64,000 nt of DNA from JAJEFO01 sp965214325. GTDB taxonomy: Bacteria > Pseudomonadota > Alphaproteobacteria > Rhodobacterales > Rhodobacteraceae. Both the position numbers and the translations under genes were made by a program. Of the stretch, positions 35,240 to 44,656 are shown piece by piece; within the stretch, counting starts at the first letter, position 1, and the number at the start of each line of letters is the position of its first letter. The stretch spans positions 1,550,001-1,614,000 of the forward strand of contig CBDCBG010000006.1 in assembly GCA_965214325.1 (NCBI GenBank), written 5' to 3'. A model generated the notes under the pieces. It was not told the origin of the DNA and searched no databases. It saw nothing but the letters and a program-made list of their open reading frames with translations.

Positions 35240-36248
35240 TCAGGCGGTTACGGCCTGTCTCGCCCGCCAGTCAAGGAAGTCGGGCAGCCTGAGGTTCATG
35301 GTGCAGCTCTTGAGCGCGAGCATGGCGTTGGCTCCCCTCCTGGACCAGCGGGTGCCTGAGCGCTTCAGCCTCAGCCCGAACTGCCTGCAGCCGCCTTCCA
35401 CGACGCCGCTTCCGACCTGCATGCCCTGATCGCGGTACCCGTCGTACCGCATCCTCTCGATGTTGTTCCGGAAGTGGCGGCAGCACGCGGCCACCTCCTC
35501 GTGCCTGCCTCTGAAGGGCTCGAGCTCCCGGACCACCCTGGCGACCCGGCCCGCCTGGGAGGAGCGCCTTCACGGCGTCGGAGGCGTGTTCCAGGGCATG
35601 GAAGATGTCGAGCACGCAGGTGACCTTCCGCCCCCCGAAGAGTTCGTCGCAGGTGTTCCGTATCCATTCGGCCCCGTCGGAGATGACGACGAGTTCCCTG
35701 GCATCGTGCAGGCCGCGGCGAAGCGCCTCCCGGTCAAGGCGCGTGGCGAAACCGGAAGGCTCCTTGCTTCCGGACGGCGCCGCCGCGCTGTCGATGAGGC
35801 CGCCGGACGTCTCGCTGCCCCTGTCCTTCAGCGCCGCGCCGGTCTCCGGATCCCGGCCCTCTGCGGTGTGCATGACGGCCAGCCTGGCTTCCCGGCTCTT
35901 CGAGCTCCCGTCCTCATGCTTGCCGAGAACGCCCTCCGTCTCTTCCTTCCGCATCGGGATCCCGGTCCCGTCGATGGACAGGTGCATGCGCGGTTCCAAC
36001 GGCCTGCCCTCGACGGCCTCCTCCCGATCGAACCGGAGAGCCTCCTCGGCATCGGCATCGGGCTGCCGCCCGCAACGTATCAGGACATCGTCGAAGGACG
36101 CGCCTGACGCGGCCCCGGCGCCGGAACCCCGCGCCCGCAGTCCGCCCACGCCCCCCGCATCCCGGAATTCCCGCCGCCGGGACCGCCTTGCGGCCGTGCC
36201 GGCGCGTTCTGCGCAACGGATCCAACCCGGCCGCGCAGGCGCCGACAC
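35240..36248 (-). pseudogene. ISKra4-family transposase, frameshifted
   Basis: Two overlapping frames make one ISKra4-type transposase. The larger (35271-36248) has MHLSIDGTGIPMRKEETEGVLGKHEDGSSKSREARLAVMHT (first Asp), ELVVISDGAEWIRNTCDELFGGRKVTCVLDIFHALEHA (second Asp). The end (35240-35536) has NNIERMRYDGYRDQGMQVGSGVVEGGCRQFGLRLKRSGTRW with the glutamate. A frameshift lies near 35560. The N-terminus is short against the usual 450 or more residues and unlike the family. No clear terminal repeats were found. Confidence 0.8.
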
Positions 36249-36290
36249 AACATCTTGTGCCGCCTTGGCCAGGGGGATAAGCCTTTCGGG

Positions 36291-37130
36291 CTAATTCCCG
36301 GGCTGCAGAACGCCGCCGAATGAGCCGCCGTCGAGCGGAATGTCCTGCCAGGGAGCGATCATTCGTCCGGCCAGCACCGCGCCGGTTTCCAGATCGCGGA
36401 ATTCGCTGAAGGCGACGTCGACATCCGGATTGGCCAGATCGTCGATGACGAGTGTCGCATCGCCGCGAAGGAACTGGCCGCGCGTCACCGTGTCGCTCAT
36501 GTCCACACCGATCATGATGCCCACCCAGGTGGCTGACATGCCCTGCACGGGTGCAGGGGGCGCGTCGCCGGTCGCGCCAAGGGCGCTGGCATCGTAGACG
36601 GTGCCCAGCCCTACGGGCTCGCCGCGCTCGTTCCTGACCGTCAGGGTGGTCTCGTTCACGAAGAACGCGCCGCCATCGAGCCAGGCACCGAAGAACTTCG
36701 CGCTGAACGCACGCTCTCCGGTGCGCAGTCCGTAGCCTTCGACGAGCGTGACGCCGTTCACGACCTGGGTCTCCCGACTGAGTTCCAGGGAATCCTCGAG
36801 CCGTGTCGCGAAGTGGCTGCTTCCGAAGTCAAGACGGGAATCGGCGAACGCGCGTGCAAGTGCGGCCTGCAGGCCCTCGGGCGTCTGGCTAACTCCGCAG
36901 ACCGTTGCGCCGCACATGGTGAAGTTGCGGGACGACTGGCCGTCGTATCGGAACACATGCTGATCGCTTGCCAGCACCGTTGTGGCGGATTGCACCCGAT
37001 CGAGCGTTTTTTGCTTGATCTGTTCGGCACCAGGAGCAGTACCGGACATCTCGCTGCCGCCGCAGCCTGCAAGCAAGGAAGCTGTCAGGCCAACGACCGC
37101 CAGACGTGCCAACCGGCAGTCGCATTCCAT
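36291..37130 (-). CDS. Lipoprotein, transferrin-binding-protein-like, probably C-terminally truncated
   Basis: 279 residues. A type II signal peptide with lipobox LLAGC (LARLAVVGLTASLLAGCGGSE) predicts a lipid-anchored outer-membrane or periplasmic protein. The C-terminal half (ATWVGIMIGVDMSDTVTRGQFLRGDATLVIDDLANPDVDVAFSEFRDLETGA) resembles the small beta-barrel of TbpB-like solute-binding lipoproteins. It stops at DGGSFGGVLQPGN next to the ISKra4 remnant, without the usual GxFYGPxHEExGG end, so I think the last strands were lost. Ligand unknown. Confidence 0.6.
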   Translation of the reverse strand: MECDCRLARLAVVGLTASLLAGCGGSEMSGTAPGAEQIKQKTLDRVQSATTVLASDQHVFRYDGQSSRNFTMCGATVCGVSQTPEGLQAALARAFADSRLDFGSSHFATRLEDSLELSRETQVVNGVTLVEGYGLRTGERAFSAKFFGAWLDGGAFFVNETTLTVRNERGEPVGLGTVYDASALGATGDAPPAPVQGMSATWVGIMIGVDMSDTVTRGQFLRGDATLVIDDLANPDVDVAFSEFRDLETGAVLAGRMIAPWQDIPLDGGSFGGVLQPGN

Positions 37131-37830
37131 CGCTTTCTCCCGTGGTCAATCTCCTCGCGGCAGCGAACCGCCAAGTCACTCCGCGGCTTGTTCGTGCCAG
37201 TGCCCGGGAAGGGGCCCGGCAACTCACCGCCCTCTGCCGTTCGGCACCGGAATTTCACGTGTCTGTCGAGCGGTTGCCGCCCAACCGGGCGGAACCTGCC
37301 CCGACCCCGCATTGAGGTCAACCAATGCAGTCCGGTCGTGCCGAGAGCGGCCGGCGATCGGGAAGGCCCGTCGGTGCACGCTGTAGCGGTCGCCGTTCAC
37401 CTTCAGGCGGCGGATGCCGGGTTTCAGAGTGACGGTCCCTGAACTCCAGGATCGTCCCGGGCGTGATCCCGGGAACTCTCTCACGGCACTTCGGTTCGTA
37501 TCGGAATTGCCGCTGACAGCCTTCGGTCCGGCAAGTGTCAGCAGCGCTTGCAGCTTCAGTTCGTTCGCGCGCCCTGCCCGGTGCACGGTCTTGCGCCGCC
37601 GACATCCACATCGGGTCCGCCGCGTCGGGCACAGGGCCGCCCGGAACAGGGTGCAGTGGACGACTTTGGTTGGAAACAGCTGCCGGGAAAGGGTCCTTCG
37701 ATCGCAAGATCATGCAGCAGAAGGCGCGGCTTCGGCCGGACAATTGTTGCCCACTCCAAGTCCGGCTTCCACGTCACACGCGTTTGGGGTAGCATTCTCA
37801 GGTAAAGGGACAATTTGGCCAAGTTTAGTC
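37131..37830. other. Intergenic, no gene recognised
   Basis: 700 bp between divergently placed lipoprotein and decarboxylase genes. Open frames here have no recognisable similarity and unusual composition. It presumably contains both promoters; I cannot point to them with confidence. Confidence 0.5.
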
Positions 37831-39333
37831 ATGGCGAAACTTCCAATCAAGGAACAAGCAGACACGCCCCCGGCAGGCAGGAATGAACCGGACATGCCGG
37901 TCGTCGGCGAGCTGGGGATGTCGCGTGAGCAAATGCTCGACCTCGGGCACAAGGCGCTTGAACACGTGGTGGCGCGAATCGAAGGCTTGCCTGGAGAAGA
38001 CGCCTGGGACGGCGAATTCCGGCAGATCCTCGAAGACCAGCTGCAGGAGGACCCGCCCGAGGACGGGCGACCCGCGGACGAGGTGATCGAGAGAGTCACG
38101 CGCGACGTGCTTCCGCTCACGGTGCGCCTCGACCACCCGCGCTGCTTCGGATTCATCCCGTCGTCGCCCACCTGGCCCGCCGTGGTCGCCGACTTCATGG
38201 CCGCCGGCTACCAGATCAATCAGTGCACCTGGCTGGTTGCAAGCGGCCCGAGCCAGCTGGAACTGGTCGTCATCGACTGGTTCAGGCGTTGGCTCGGCTA
38301 TCCGGAAGGCGCGGGCGGGCTCTTCACCAGCGGCGGCTCGGCCGCCAGCGTCGACGCCTTCGTTGCGGCGCGCGAGGCGGCGGGTCACCCCGAGCGCGCC
38401 ACCGTCTACATGAGCGATCAGAGCCACAGCGCACTTTCCCGCGCGGCGATGATAGTCGGCGTTCGCCGCGAATGCACGCGCATGATCCCGAGTGATGCGG
38501 ACTTTCGCATGGACATGGATGCGCTCGCCCGCGCCGTGGCCGAGGACCGCGAGGCGGGCTTCACGCCCGTAGCGGTTGCCGCCAACGCCGGCACGGGGGG
38601 CACAGGCGCCATCGACCGTCTCGAGGAGATGGCCGACTTCTGCGCCGCGGAGGGCGTCTGGCTGCATGTCGATGCCGCCTATGGCGGTTTCGCCGTGGTG
38701 ACGGAGCGGGGAAAACAGCTCCTGCGCGGGATCGAGCGCGCAGATTCGATAGGGCTGGATGCGCACAAGTGGTTCTTTCAGCCCTACGAGGCGGGTTGCC
38801 TGCTGGTGAGGGACGAGAACAGTCTCAAGAATGTTTTCGCGTCCCGCCCCGATATCCTTCAGGACACGGTGTGGGGGGCGAACCATCCCAACTTCTCCGA
38901 TCTCGGCCTGCAGCTGAGTCGCTCGGCGCGCGCGTTGAAGGTCTGGATGTCGGTGCAAACCTTCGGCATGGCGAAATTCCGGCGCGCGGTCGAGAAGGGA
39001 ATGGAGCTGGCCGCCCGGGCCGAGGCCTACGTTCGTGCGAGTCCGGTTCTGGAGGCCAGGAACGTGGCGACGCTGGGGATCATCTGCTTCCGCGTCAATC
39101 CAGCGGGCGACGACCTCGACGAGGCGGCGCTGGAAAAGGTCAACAGGACCGTGCTCGCCCGCATGTTCTGGGACGACCCCGCGTTCATGTCATCCACGAT
39201 GCTGCACGGGGCGTTCGCGCTCAGGATGTGCATCATCAACCACACCACGACCTGGGACGACGTGCGTGAGACCCTTGAAGCGGTCGAGAAGTTCGGGAAA
39301 GAGACGCTCTCGAGGACTGATGCGCCAGACTGA
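37831..39333 (+). CDS. Pyridoxal-phosphate-dependent decarboxylase, group II (aromatic amino acid decarboxylase-like)
   Basis: 500 residues. Group II PLP decarboxylases remove CO2 from amino acids such as tyrosine, tryptophan or DOPA. The sequence shows LDHPRCFGFIPSSPTWPAVVADFMAAGYQINQCTW, LFTSGGSAASVDAFVAAREA, HVDAAYGGF, and the PLP lysine in DSIGLDAHKWFFQPYEAGC. I start it at ATG 37831 (MAKLPIKEQAD), where family similarity begins; the open frame upstream lacks it. No strong ribosome site is seen. The substrate is not determined. It lies between two related lipoprotein genes. Confidence 0.88.
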   Translation: MAKLPIKEQADTPPAGRNEPDMPVVGELGMSREQMLDLGHKALEHVVARIEGLPGEDAWDGEFRQILEDQLQEDPPEDGRPADEVIERVTRDVLPLTVRLDHPRCFGFIPSSPTWPAVVADFMAAGYQINQCTWLVASGPSQLELVVIDWFRRWLGYPEGAGGLFTSGGSAASVDAFVAAREAAGHPERATVYMSDQSHSALSRAAMIVGVRRECTRMIPSDADFRMDMDALARAVAEDREAGFTPVAVAANAGTGGTGAIDRLEEMADFCAAEGVWLHVDAAYGGFAVVTERGKQLLRGIERADSIGLDAHKWFFQPYEAGCLLVRDENSLKNVFASRPDILQDTVWGANHPNFSDLGLQLSRSARALKVWMSVQTFGMAKFRRAVEKGMELAARAEAYVRASPVLEARNVATLGIICFRVNPAGDDLDEAALEKVNRTVLARMFWDDPAFMSSTMLHGAFALRMCIINHTTTWDDVRETLEAVEKFGKETLSRTDAPD

Positions 39334-39697
39334 AGGCATGGTCCGCGGCCTCTCCGGTGCACGGCATGCGTCACTTGACCTGCGCGGCGACTGGTACGGC
39401 TGCAACCTCGGCGCGTTCCGGAAAAGGGGAGAAGGCATCTATTCACGGAACACTCGACATCGAATTCCTTCCGGCCCTGAGGGACGGGTTTCATGCGCAA
39501 TGAAGGGATGAACAAGCTTCCGCGTCGATCCATCTGGATCCATGCGGTGCGGATTCCTGATTCCGAAATGGCGTGGGCGCCGCAAGACCGCAGCCGGAAA
39601 ATGAGGAAGTGAGGGGTCCGAGAGAACGCGGCGGAACGCAAGACTGAAGGCGGTGCATTCCGGTGCGTCGGTCACGGGTGCGCTGCATGAGCGGGGG
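39334..39697. other. Intergenic, no gene recognised
   Basis: A 364-bp gap between the decarboxylase and the metzincin-type lipoprotein. Nothing structured or coding was recognised. Confidence 0.45.
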
Positions 39698-41206
39698 ATG
39701 GAGGTCCAGCGTCAGAAACGGAAAAGGCAAGGTGTACAGGGACCGCTGGCGAAGTTGTTGTCCAGGTGCCTTGTCGGCAGCCTGACGGCGACGCTGACCG
39801 CATGCGGGGGAGAAAACACCGCGGCGGTTGGGGAACGCTGCGATCTCCCGCTGCAAACGGCCCTGGACGCGCATCAGGCGCCGGTGGTCGTCCTCGACGG
39901 AAGATTGCATGTGGGAGGGGACGTGGCCGCCCCGGGTGGCAGTCTGCCTGTCACAACCAGTCATGGGGATGCCGGGGTTTCCCATGGGACGATCAGAGAT
40001 GGCGTCGGCGAGGCGGAATTGATCGCCTATCTGCAGGCAGACGCCTTCTCGTACGGCGCTGCGGATGACGCCAACGGCTCGGATGTCTAGTTGTTCCTCG
40101 AGGGTCTCGTCTTTCGCTTTGCCGAGGCACCGCCTACGGTCCGCGTCGTGCAGGCAATCAATGCCGCCTTGCTACGAGAGTGGCAGCTGCGGTTCGGTCC
40201 TGACCCCTTGTCCAGCGTCGCGCCTGAGCCCGCTGACGGCGAAATCCTGGTCACATTCGCGCCCCAGGCGAATTGGCCGGCCGAAGCCGTCTCGCCGGTG
40301 GACGGGGACATCGGTCTCGCGGTGCCGCGATATGCGATCTTGCCCACGGGAGACCCCGAGGTCCCCGGGAGCATCGAGATCGTCGCGGGCCGGGTCTGGG
40401 TGGACCCGACGCAGACCGAGGGGGCGGAGCGGTTGGGCGTCATCGCGCACGAGATCATCCATCTGCTCGGACGAAATCACGTGGACCCCGAGCGTTTCCC
40501 GGAGACCCTCATGGTGGCCGGTGGCAGCGAAGAGCTGTCCGCGCACATACTGCATCCCCTTGATCGCGAGGCTCTTCTTGCCGTGTACGGCCGCGTTGCG
40601 GCCGGAACCACGCCGGATCGAATCGCGGAAGAGTTGGGCCCCTGGTCCGACACCTCCGTGCATGTAAGAGGGGATATCGGCAATGAAGAGCGGGAAGTCG
40701 CCTTCGGCGCAGCGCTGCGGAACGGGCTGGCGCAGCCTTGGGCGGTCGGTCCGATCCCGAATGCCGGCCTGGGAGCGAACACCGCCCTTTCCGGCAGCGT
40801 TCGCTGGTCGGGCCGTCTGCTTGGGTTCACGCCGCATGCGGAGAGCGTTGCCGGTGCGGCCGAACTGACCGTCGACTTGCCGACCTTGTCGGGCTCCCTG
40901 GACCTGTCCGGACTCGAATACTGGTCCGCCGATGCGGCTCCGGGAACGGAGGGGAGCGGGGCCGCATGGAACGATGGGGAGTTGAGTTATCGGATCTCGG
41001 TGCGAGGCAACACGTTCGTCCACACGGGCGGCGACGAGGGATTCGTGACCGGGGGGGGGCCTTACAAAGAAAGATTGACAGAAAGGGAAATGCCGCTGGC
41101 GACGGTGCGCGCGCCGCCGGCAAGTATGGGAATCGCGGTCCCTACAGCCGCCGAAGCCGGCAAATCAGTGTGCCGTCAACTTTTCTTTGTAAGCCCCTTT
41201 CGATAG
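39698..41206 (+). pseudogene. Lipoprotein with metzincin-like domain and TbpB-like barrel, interrupted by in-frame TAG
   Basis: One reading frame runs from ATG 39698 to 41206 with a single TAG at 40088-40090. It begins with a lipoprotein signal (LLSRCLVGSLTATLTACGGEN). Beyond the TAG comes an extended zinc-protease motif, VIAHEIIHLLGRNHVDPERF, which matches HExxHxxGxxH. A C-terminal TbpB-like barrel (LSGSVRWSGRLLGFTPHAESVAGAAELTVDLPTLSGSLDLSGLEYW...FVHTGGDEGFVTGGGPY) follows. The end is replaced by a MITE-like repeat from 41056. I call it a pseudogene, though readthrough of the TAG cannot be excluded. Confidence 0.7.
41056..41197. repeat. MITE-like repeat with 23-bp terminal inverted repeats
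   Basis: A 142-bp unit whose ends are imperfect inverted copies: GGGGCCTTACAAAGAAAG at 41056 and, read inverted from 41197, GGGGCTTACAAAGAAAAG; both continue with TTGAC. It holds no gene. It truncates the lipoprotein gene on the left and the DUF6088 gene on the right, and both take their last codons from it. A run of nine G precedes it. Confidence 0.6.
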
Positions 41207-41500
41207 GCCAAGCATATTGGCTGCAAACGCTCCACTCACTGAGACGCGCTCGCCCGCTGACTTTGCGAGATTTTCCACGACAGCCTCAACAGGGGGCGCA
41301 CGCTTGCCAAAGCGTGTTTCTACGGGCAGCGCAAAGACGCCACGCTTCACGCGCAAGAGCTCTCCACGCTTCACCAATCGCGACAACGACTGGTCGATCG
41401 CAGCTCGTTCTCCAAGATGTAGAAGCTCCTTTGCGGAAAGGGTCGCGCCTTCCGGCAGTGCCTCCGCGTAGGCTTTGATGGCTTCAGATGTGGTTCTCAT
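41165..41500 (-). pseudogene. DUF6088 protein (AbiEi-type antitoxin-like), C-terminally truncated
   Basis: 111 residues: MRTTSEAIKAYAEALPEGATLSAKELLHLGERAAIDQSLSRLVKRGELLRVKRGVFALPVETRFGKRAPPVEAVVENLAKSAGERVSVSGAFAANMLGLS. This is the winged-helix N-terminal region of DUF6088, proteins related to type IV antitoxins and often about 200 residues. The last ten codons come from the MITE-like repeat. No toxin gene is adjacent. IS630 was inserted 12 bp upstream of the ATG and separates it from its promoter region. Confidence 0.7.
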
Positions 41501-41512
41501 GTCAAGCTTCTA

Positions 41513-42862
41513 GTATCCTGACATCATAGGATTGACGGTCATTCCATTGCGGCCTGTCCGGTTTTCCTTCCAGCCTCGCATGTGTATTCCGTTTGCACGA
41601 CAAGCAGGCAAGACGGCAACGAGCAACATGGCTTCCTGGCGGTCGGTCAACCGCAGCGGACGGAGATTCGCGGGCATCGGCAGTGCCGGGAACGATCAGG
41701 AGGCGGACGCAATGGAATCTGCGGGCAGGAAGGTTTGCAGGGTTCGGCTCGAGACGGACGAGCGCAGGCGGTTGAAGGGGATTCTGGACAGCGGCGAGGG
41801 ATCGAGGGAGCGCCGCCTCAGGGCGCACGTCCTGCTGCTGGCAGACGAAGGCCGTTCCGACGGCGGCTTCGGCGACGCGGAGATCGCCCGGGTTCTTGAG
41901 GTCGGGGTCTCGACGGTGGAACGGGCGCGCAAGCGGTGCGTCATGGAGGGTCTTGACGCGGCGCTGGAGCGCAAGGCCCAGGCGAACCGGAAGAAGCGCC
42001 TGCTCGACGGCGAGGGCGAGGCGAAGCTGGATGCTGGCCTGCACGGAGCCGCCGCCGGGCCATGCGCGATGGAACCTGAAGCTGCTCGGCGACAGGCTCG
42101 TGGAACTGGAGGTCGTAGACAGCATCTCCAGGGAGACGGTGAGGCGGACGCTCAAGAAAACTGCCTGAAGCCGTGGCTGAAGACATGCTGGTGCATTCCG
42201 CCGAAGGCGAACGCCGATTTCGTCTGCGCCATGGAGGACGTGCTGGAGGTGTACGCCCGCGAATGCGAAGACGACGCCGTGCTCGTCTGCCTGGACGAGA
42301 CGTCGAAGCAGCAGACGAAGGAGACCCGGACACCGCTGCCGGTGCGTCCCGGCCAGCTTGCGGGATACGATTTCGAATGCGAGCGCAACGGAACCGCGAA
42401 CCTGTTCATGCCCTGCGCCCCGCTCGACGGATGGCGCCATGTCAAGGTCACCGACCGCCGCACGCGGCAGGATTTCGCCAGGGTGCTGAAGGACCTCGCC
42501 GACGTCCGCTTTCCCGGCAAGAGGATCGTGCTGGTGATGGACAACCTGAACACGCACAAGCTGTCTTCGCTCTACGACACGTTCGCGCCCGAGGAGGCGT
42601 CCCGCCTGGCGGGACGGTTCGAGGTTCACCACACGCCGAAGCATGGCAGCTGGCTCGACATGGCCGAAATCGAGATCAACGTCCTGTCCCGGCAATGCCT
42701 CGATCGCCGGATACCGGACCGGGACACGATGATCAGCGAGGCCGCCGCGTGGGAGGACCACCGCAACGCTTCCGCGAAGCCGGTCAACTGGCGGTTCCGC
42801 ACCGAGGACGCCCGCCTCAAGCTGAAGTCCCTGTACCCGTCAATCTAATGATGTCAGGATAC
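41513..42862 (+). mobile_element. IS630-family insertion sequence
   Basis: 1350 bp, bounded by TA dinucleotides (41511-41512 and 42863-42864), the target duplication of the IS630/Tc1 family. Terminal inverted repeats GTATCCTGACATCAT continue to about 27 bp with two mismatches. It encodes one frameshifted transposase on the plus strand. Confidence 0.92.
41712..42848 (+). pseudogene. IS630-family transposase with compensating frameshifts
   Basis: Begins MESAGRKVCRVRLETDERRRLKGIL with a helix-turn-helix (GDAEIARVLEVGVSTVERARKRC). The DDE core shows VLVCLDETSKQ, IVLVMDNLNTHKLSSLY and HHTPKHGSWLDMAEIEI. Between about 42030 and 42165 the family sequence (ACTEPPPGHARWNLKLLGDRLVELEVVDSISRETVRRTLKK) is in another frame, so one shift moves out and a second moves back. 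The whole ORF stays open, but about 45 residues are scrambled in the main frame. Probably inactive unless frameshifting occurs. Confidence 0.85.
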
Positions 42863-43211
42863 TAGTGTCAGATATCAAGTTTGTTTCCTGACAGTCTGCA
42901 AGCCAAATGAAGGCCATCGACGCATGAGCAACGCCAGGGCGTTCGTCGGCAACCTATAAGGTCGTGCTGGAGTTTCGCGTCACAACATTGGAGGAGTGGC
43001 ATTGCCAAATCTATGAAAACGCGCAATTTTCATGGATGAGAAGAAACTCTCTTCGCCTCCGCTGTCACTCATTTCTTGATCCCGGTCGCGCATGCGCTGC
43101 AAAAGGCAGCCATGCGTGCGACCGGCACAGGAGAGCCAAGTGTTGTGCGGCAAAGGGGAAGCATGACAAGGCAGCATACGGAAGTTCGTCGACAGGCCAT
43201 GGAAGTGAGCA
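42863..43211. other. Intergenic, no gene recognised
   Basis: About 350 bp between IS630 and the CoA-transferase. Just right of the IS, the minus strand reads TTGATATCTGACAC, which may be part of the original promoter of the DUF6088 gene. No coding sequence is supported. Confidence 0.4.
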
Positions 43212-44573
43212 ATGAACGCATCGGGAAACAACTGGTTTGACGATCAGATCTCCGAGGCACTGGGGCAAGGCAGGGCGATGCCCGCAAGCGTAGCATATGA
43301 GGGCGAGTTTCAACTGACCTCCATCGTAGATGTCTCGGGCCTGGCGCTTGCCGCCGTGACCGCCGCGGCACGGCAGCTGGCTGCACTGGTCGGCGCCTCA
43401 GAAGTCTACATCGACCGACGGCGGACCGAACTCTGGTGCGGCATGACGCTGAAGCCGGAGGAGTGGAATTTGCCAGAACCGTGGGACCCCGTTGCTGGAA
43501 ATTACCGCACAAGGGATGGCTGGATCCGGCTCCATACAAACGTGCCACGACATCGGTCGGCCACGATTCGCGTGCTTGGAGCCGACGCGGACCGCGAATC
43601 CGTGGCCCGAAAGGTCCGGTCGTGGGATCGCCTTGATCTTGAACAGGCCGTTGTCGATGCCGGTGGCTTGGCCGCCGCCATGAGCGGGCTGTCTGACTGG
43701 GCAGGACATCCCCAAGGACGGGCCGTGGCCACCGAGCCACTGATCCACTGGCGGGATAGTCCGGGGTCCGGTTCCCGTTTGCCTGCTTTCGCGGGAAACC
43801 TCGATGGATTGCGAGTCCTCGATTTGACGCGCGTCCTGGCGGGGCCGGTCGCCACGCGATTTCTTGCGGGATTCGGCGCCAGCGTGCTCCGGATCGATCC
43901 CCCGGACTGGCGGGAGGACGGGGTCGAACCCGAAGTGACCCTTGGCAAGGCCTGCGCATGCCTCGATCTGAACGAGGCGAACGACCGGACGCGCTTCGAA
44001 GCCTTGCTGTCCGAGGCCCATGTGGTCATGCATGGCTACCGCCCCGGTGCGCTTGATCGGCTCGGATATGGCGAGTGTCGCCGTCGTGAGATCAATCCCG
44101 ACATCATTGACGTGTCGTTGTCGGCATATGGCTGGACAGGACCGTGGCGGGAGCGGCGCGGCTTCGACAGCATCGTGCAGGTTAATTCGGGCCTTGCGCA
44201 AGAAGGGATGAAGCGCATTGGCACGGACAAGCCGGTCCAATTGCCGATCCAGGCTTTGGACCACGGTACCGGCTACCTGATGGCTGCCGCCGCCGTATGT
44301 GCCTTGCACCGCCAAAGAGCTGACGGACGTGCCAGGTCGGCCAGGCTGTCGCTGGCGCGAACGGCTCACTTGCTGATCTCCAACGGCGTTCGGGATCCGG
44401 TTGCCCCGCCACCAGCCGGGACTCGTGCCACAGAACTGACGGAGATGACGCATTGGGGGCCCGCACGTCGCATCGCCTTTCCGGTGGCGCTGGACGGGCG
44501 CGGCCCGGTCTGGCGAAGACAAGCCGCCCCGTTTCGTTCGGCCAAGGCGGAGTGGCCAACGAGCGAACAATAG
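43212..44573 (+). CDS. Class III CoA-transferase (CaiB/BaiF family)
   Basis: 453 residues. Members move CoA between carboxylic acids, for example in carnitine, bile acid or aromatic acid metabolism. The family start appears at residue about 200 as GLRVLDLTRVLAGPVATRFLAGFGASVLRIDPP. It is followed by CLDLNEANDRTRFEALLSEAHVVMHGYRPGALDRLGYG, VSLSAYGWTGPWRERRGFDSIVQVNSGLAQE and PVQLPIQALDHGTGYLMAAAA. The first 200 residues look like a divergent additional domain of the same fold, as in double-length members. The substrate is not evident. It converges with the sulfatase gene. Confidence 0.85.
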   Translation: MNASGNNWFDDQISEALGQGRAMPASVAYEGEFQLTSIVDVSGLALAAVTAAARQLAALVGASEVYIDRRRTELWCGMTLKPEEWNLPEPWDPVAGNYRTRDGWIRLHTNVPRHRSATIRVLGADADRESVARKVRSWDRLDLEQAVVDAGGLAAAMSGLSDWAGHPQGRAVATEPLIHWRDSPGSGSRLPAFAGNLDGLRVLDLTRVLAGPVATRFLAGFGASVLRIDPPDWREDGVEPEVTLGKACACLDLNEANDRTRFEALLSEAHVVMHGYRPGALDRLGYGECRRREINPDIIDVSLSAYGWTGPWRERRGFDSIVQVNSGLAQEGMKRIGTDKPVQLPIQALDHGTGYLMAAAAVCALHRQRADGRARSARLSLARTAHLLISNGVRDPVAPPPAGTRATELTEMTHWGPARRIAFPVALDGRGPVWRRQAAPFRSAKAEWPTSEQ

Positions 44574-44656
44574 AAGACGCGGCAAGCGTTCAAGGGGCGC
44601 CTGGATGAAGCAGCGACCCTCTATCCGGACGCTGTGCGGGCGATCACCGCTCTTCG

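Noticed and set aside
37414..37830. N-terminal extension of the PLP decarboxylase
   Set aside because: The 139 added residues lack family similarity and the known family starts near MAKLPIKEQAD.
41712..42848. Programmed frameshifting in the IS630 transposase
   Set aside because: Two separate shifts far apart are needed and I see no slippery heptamer with a stimulatory structure; decay is simpler.
42964..43215. 83-residue ORF before the CoA-transferase
   Set aside because: Overlaps the start of the next gene, no ribosome site and no recognisable similarity.
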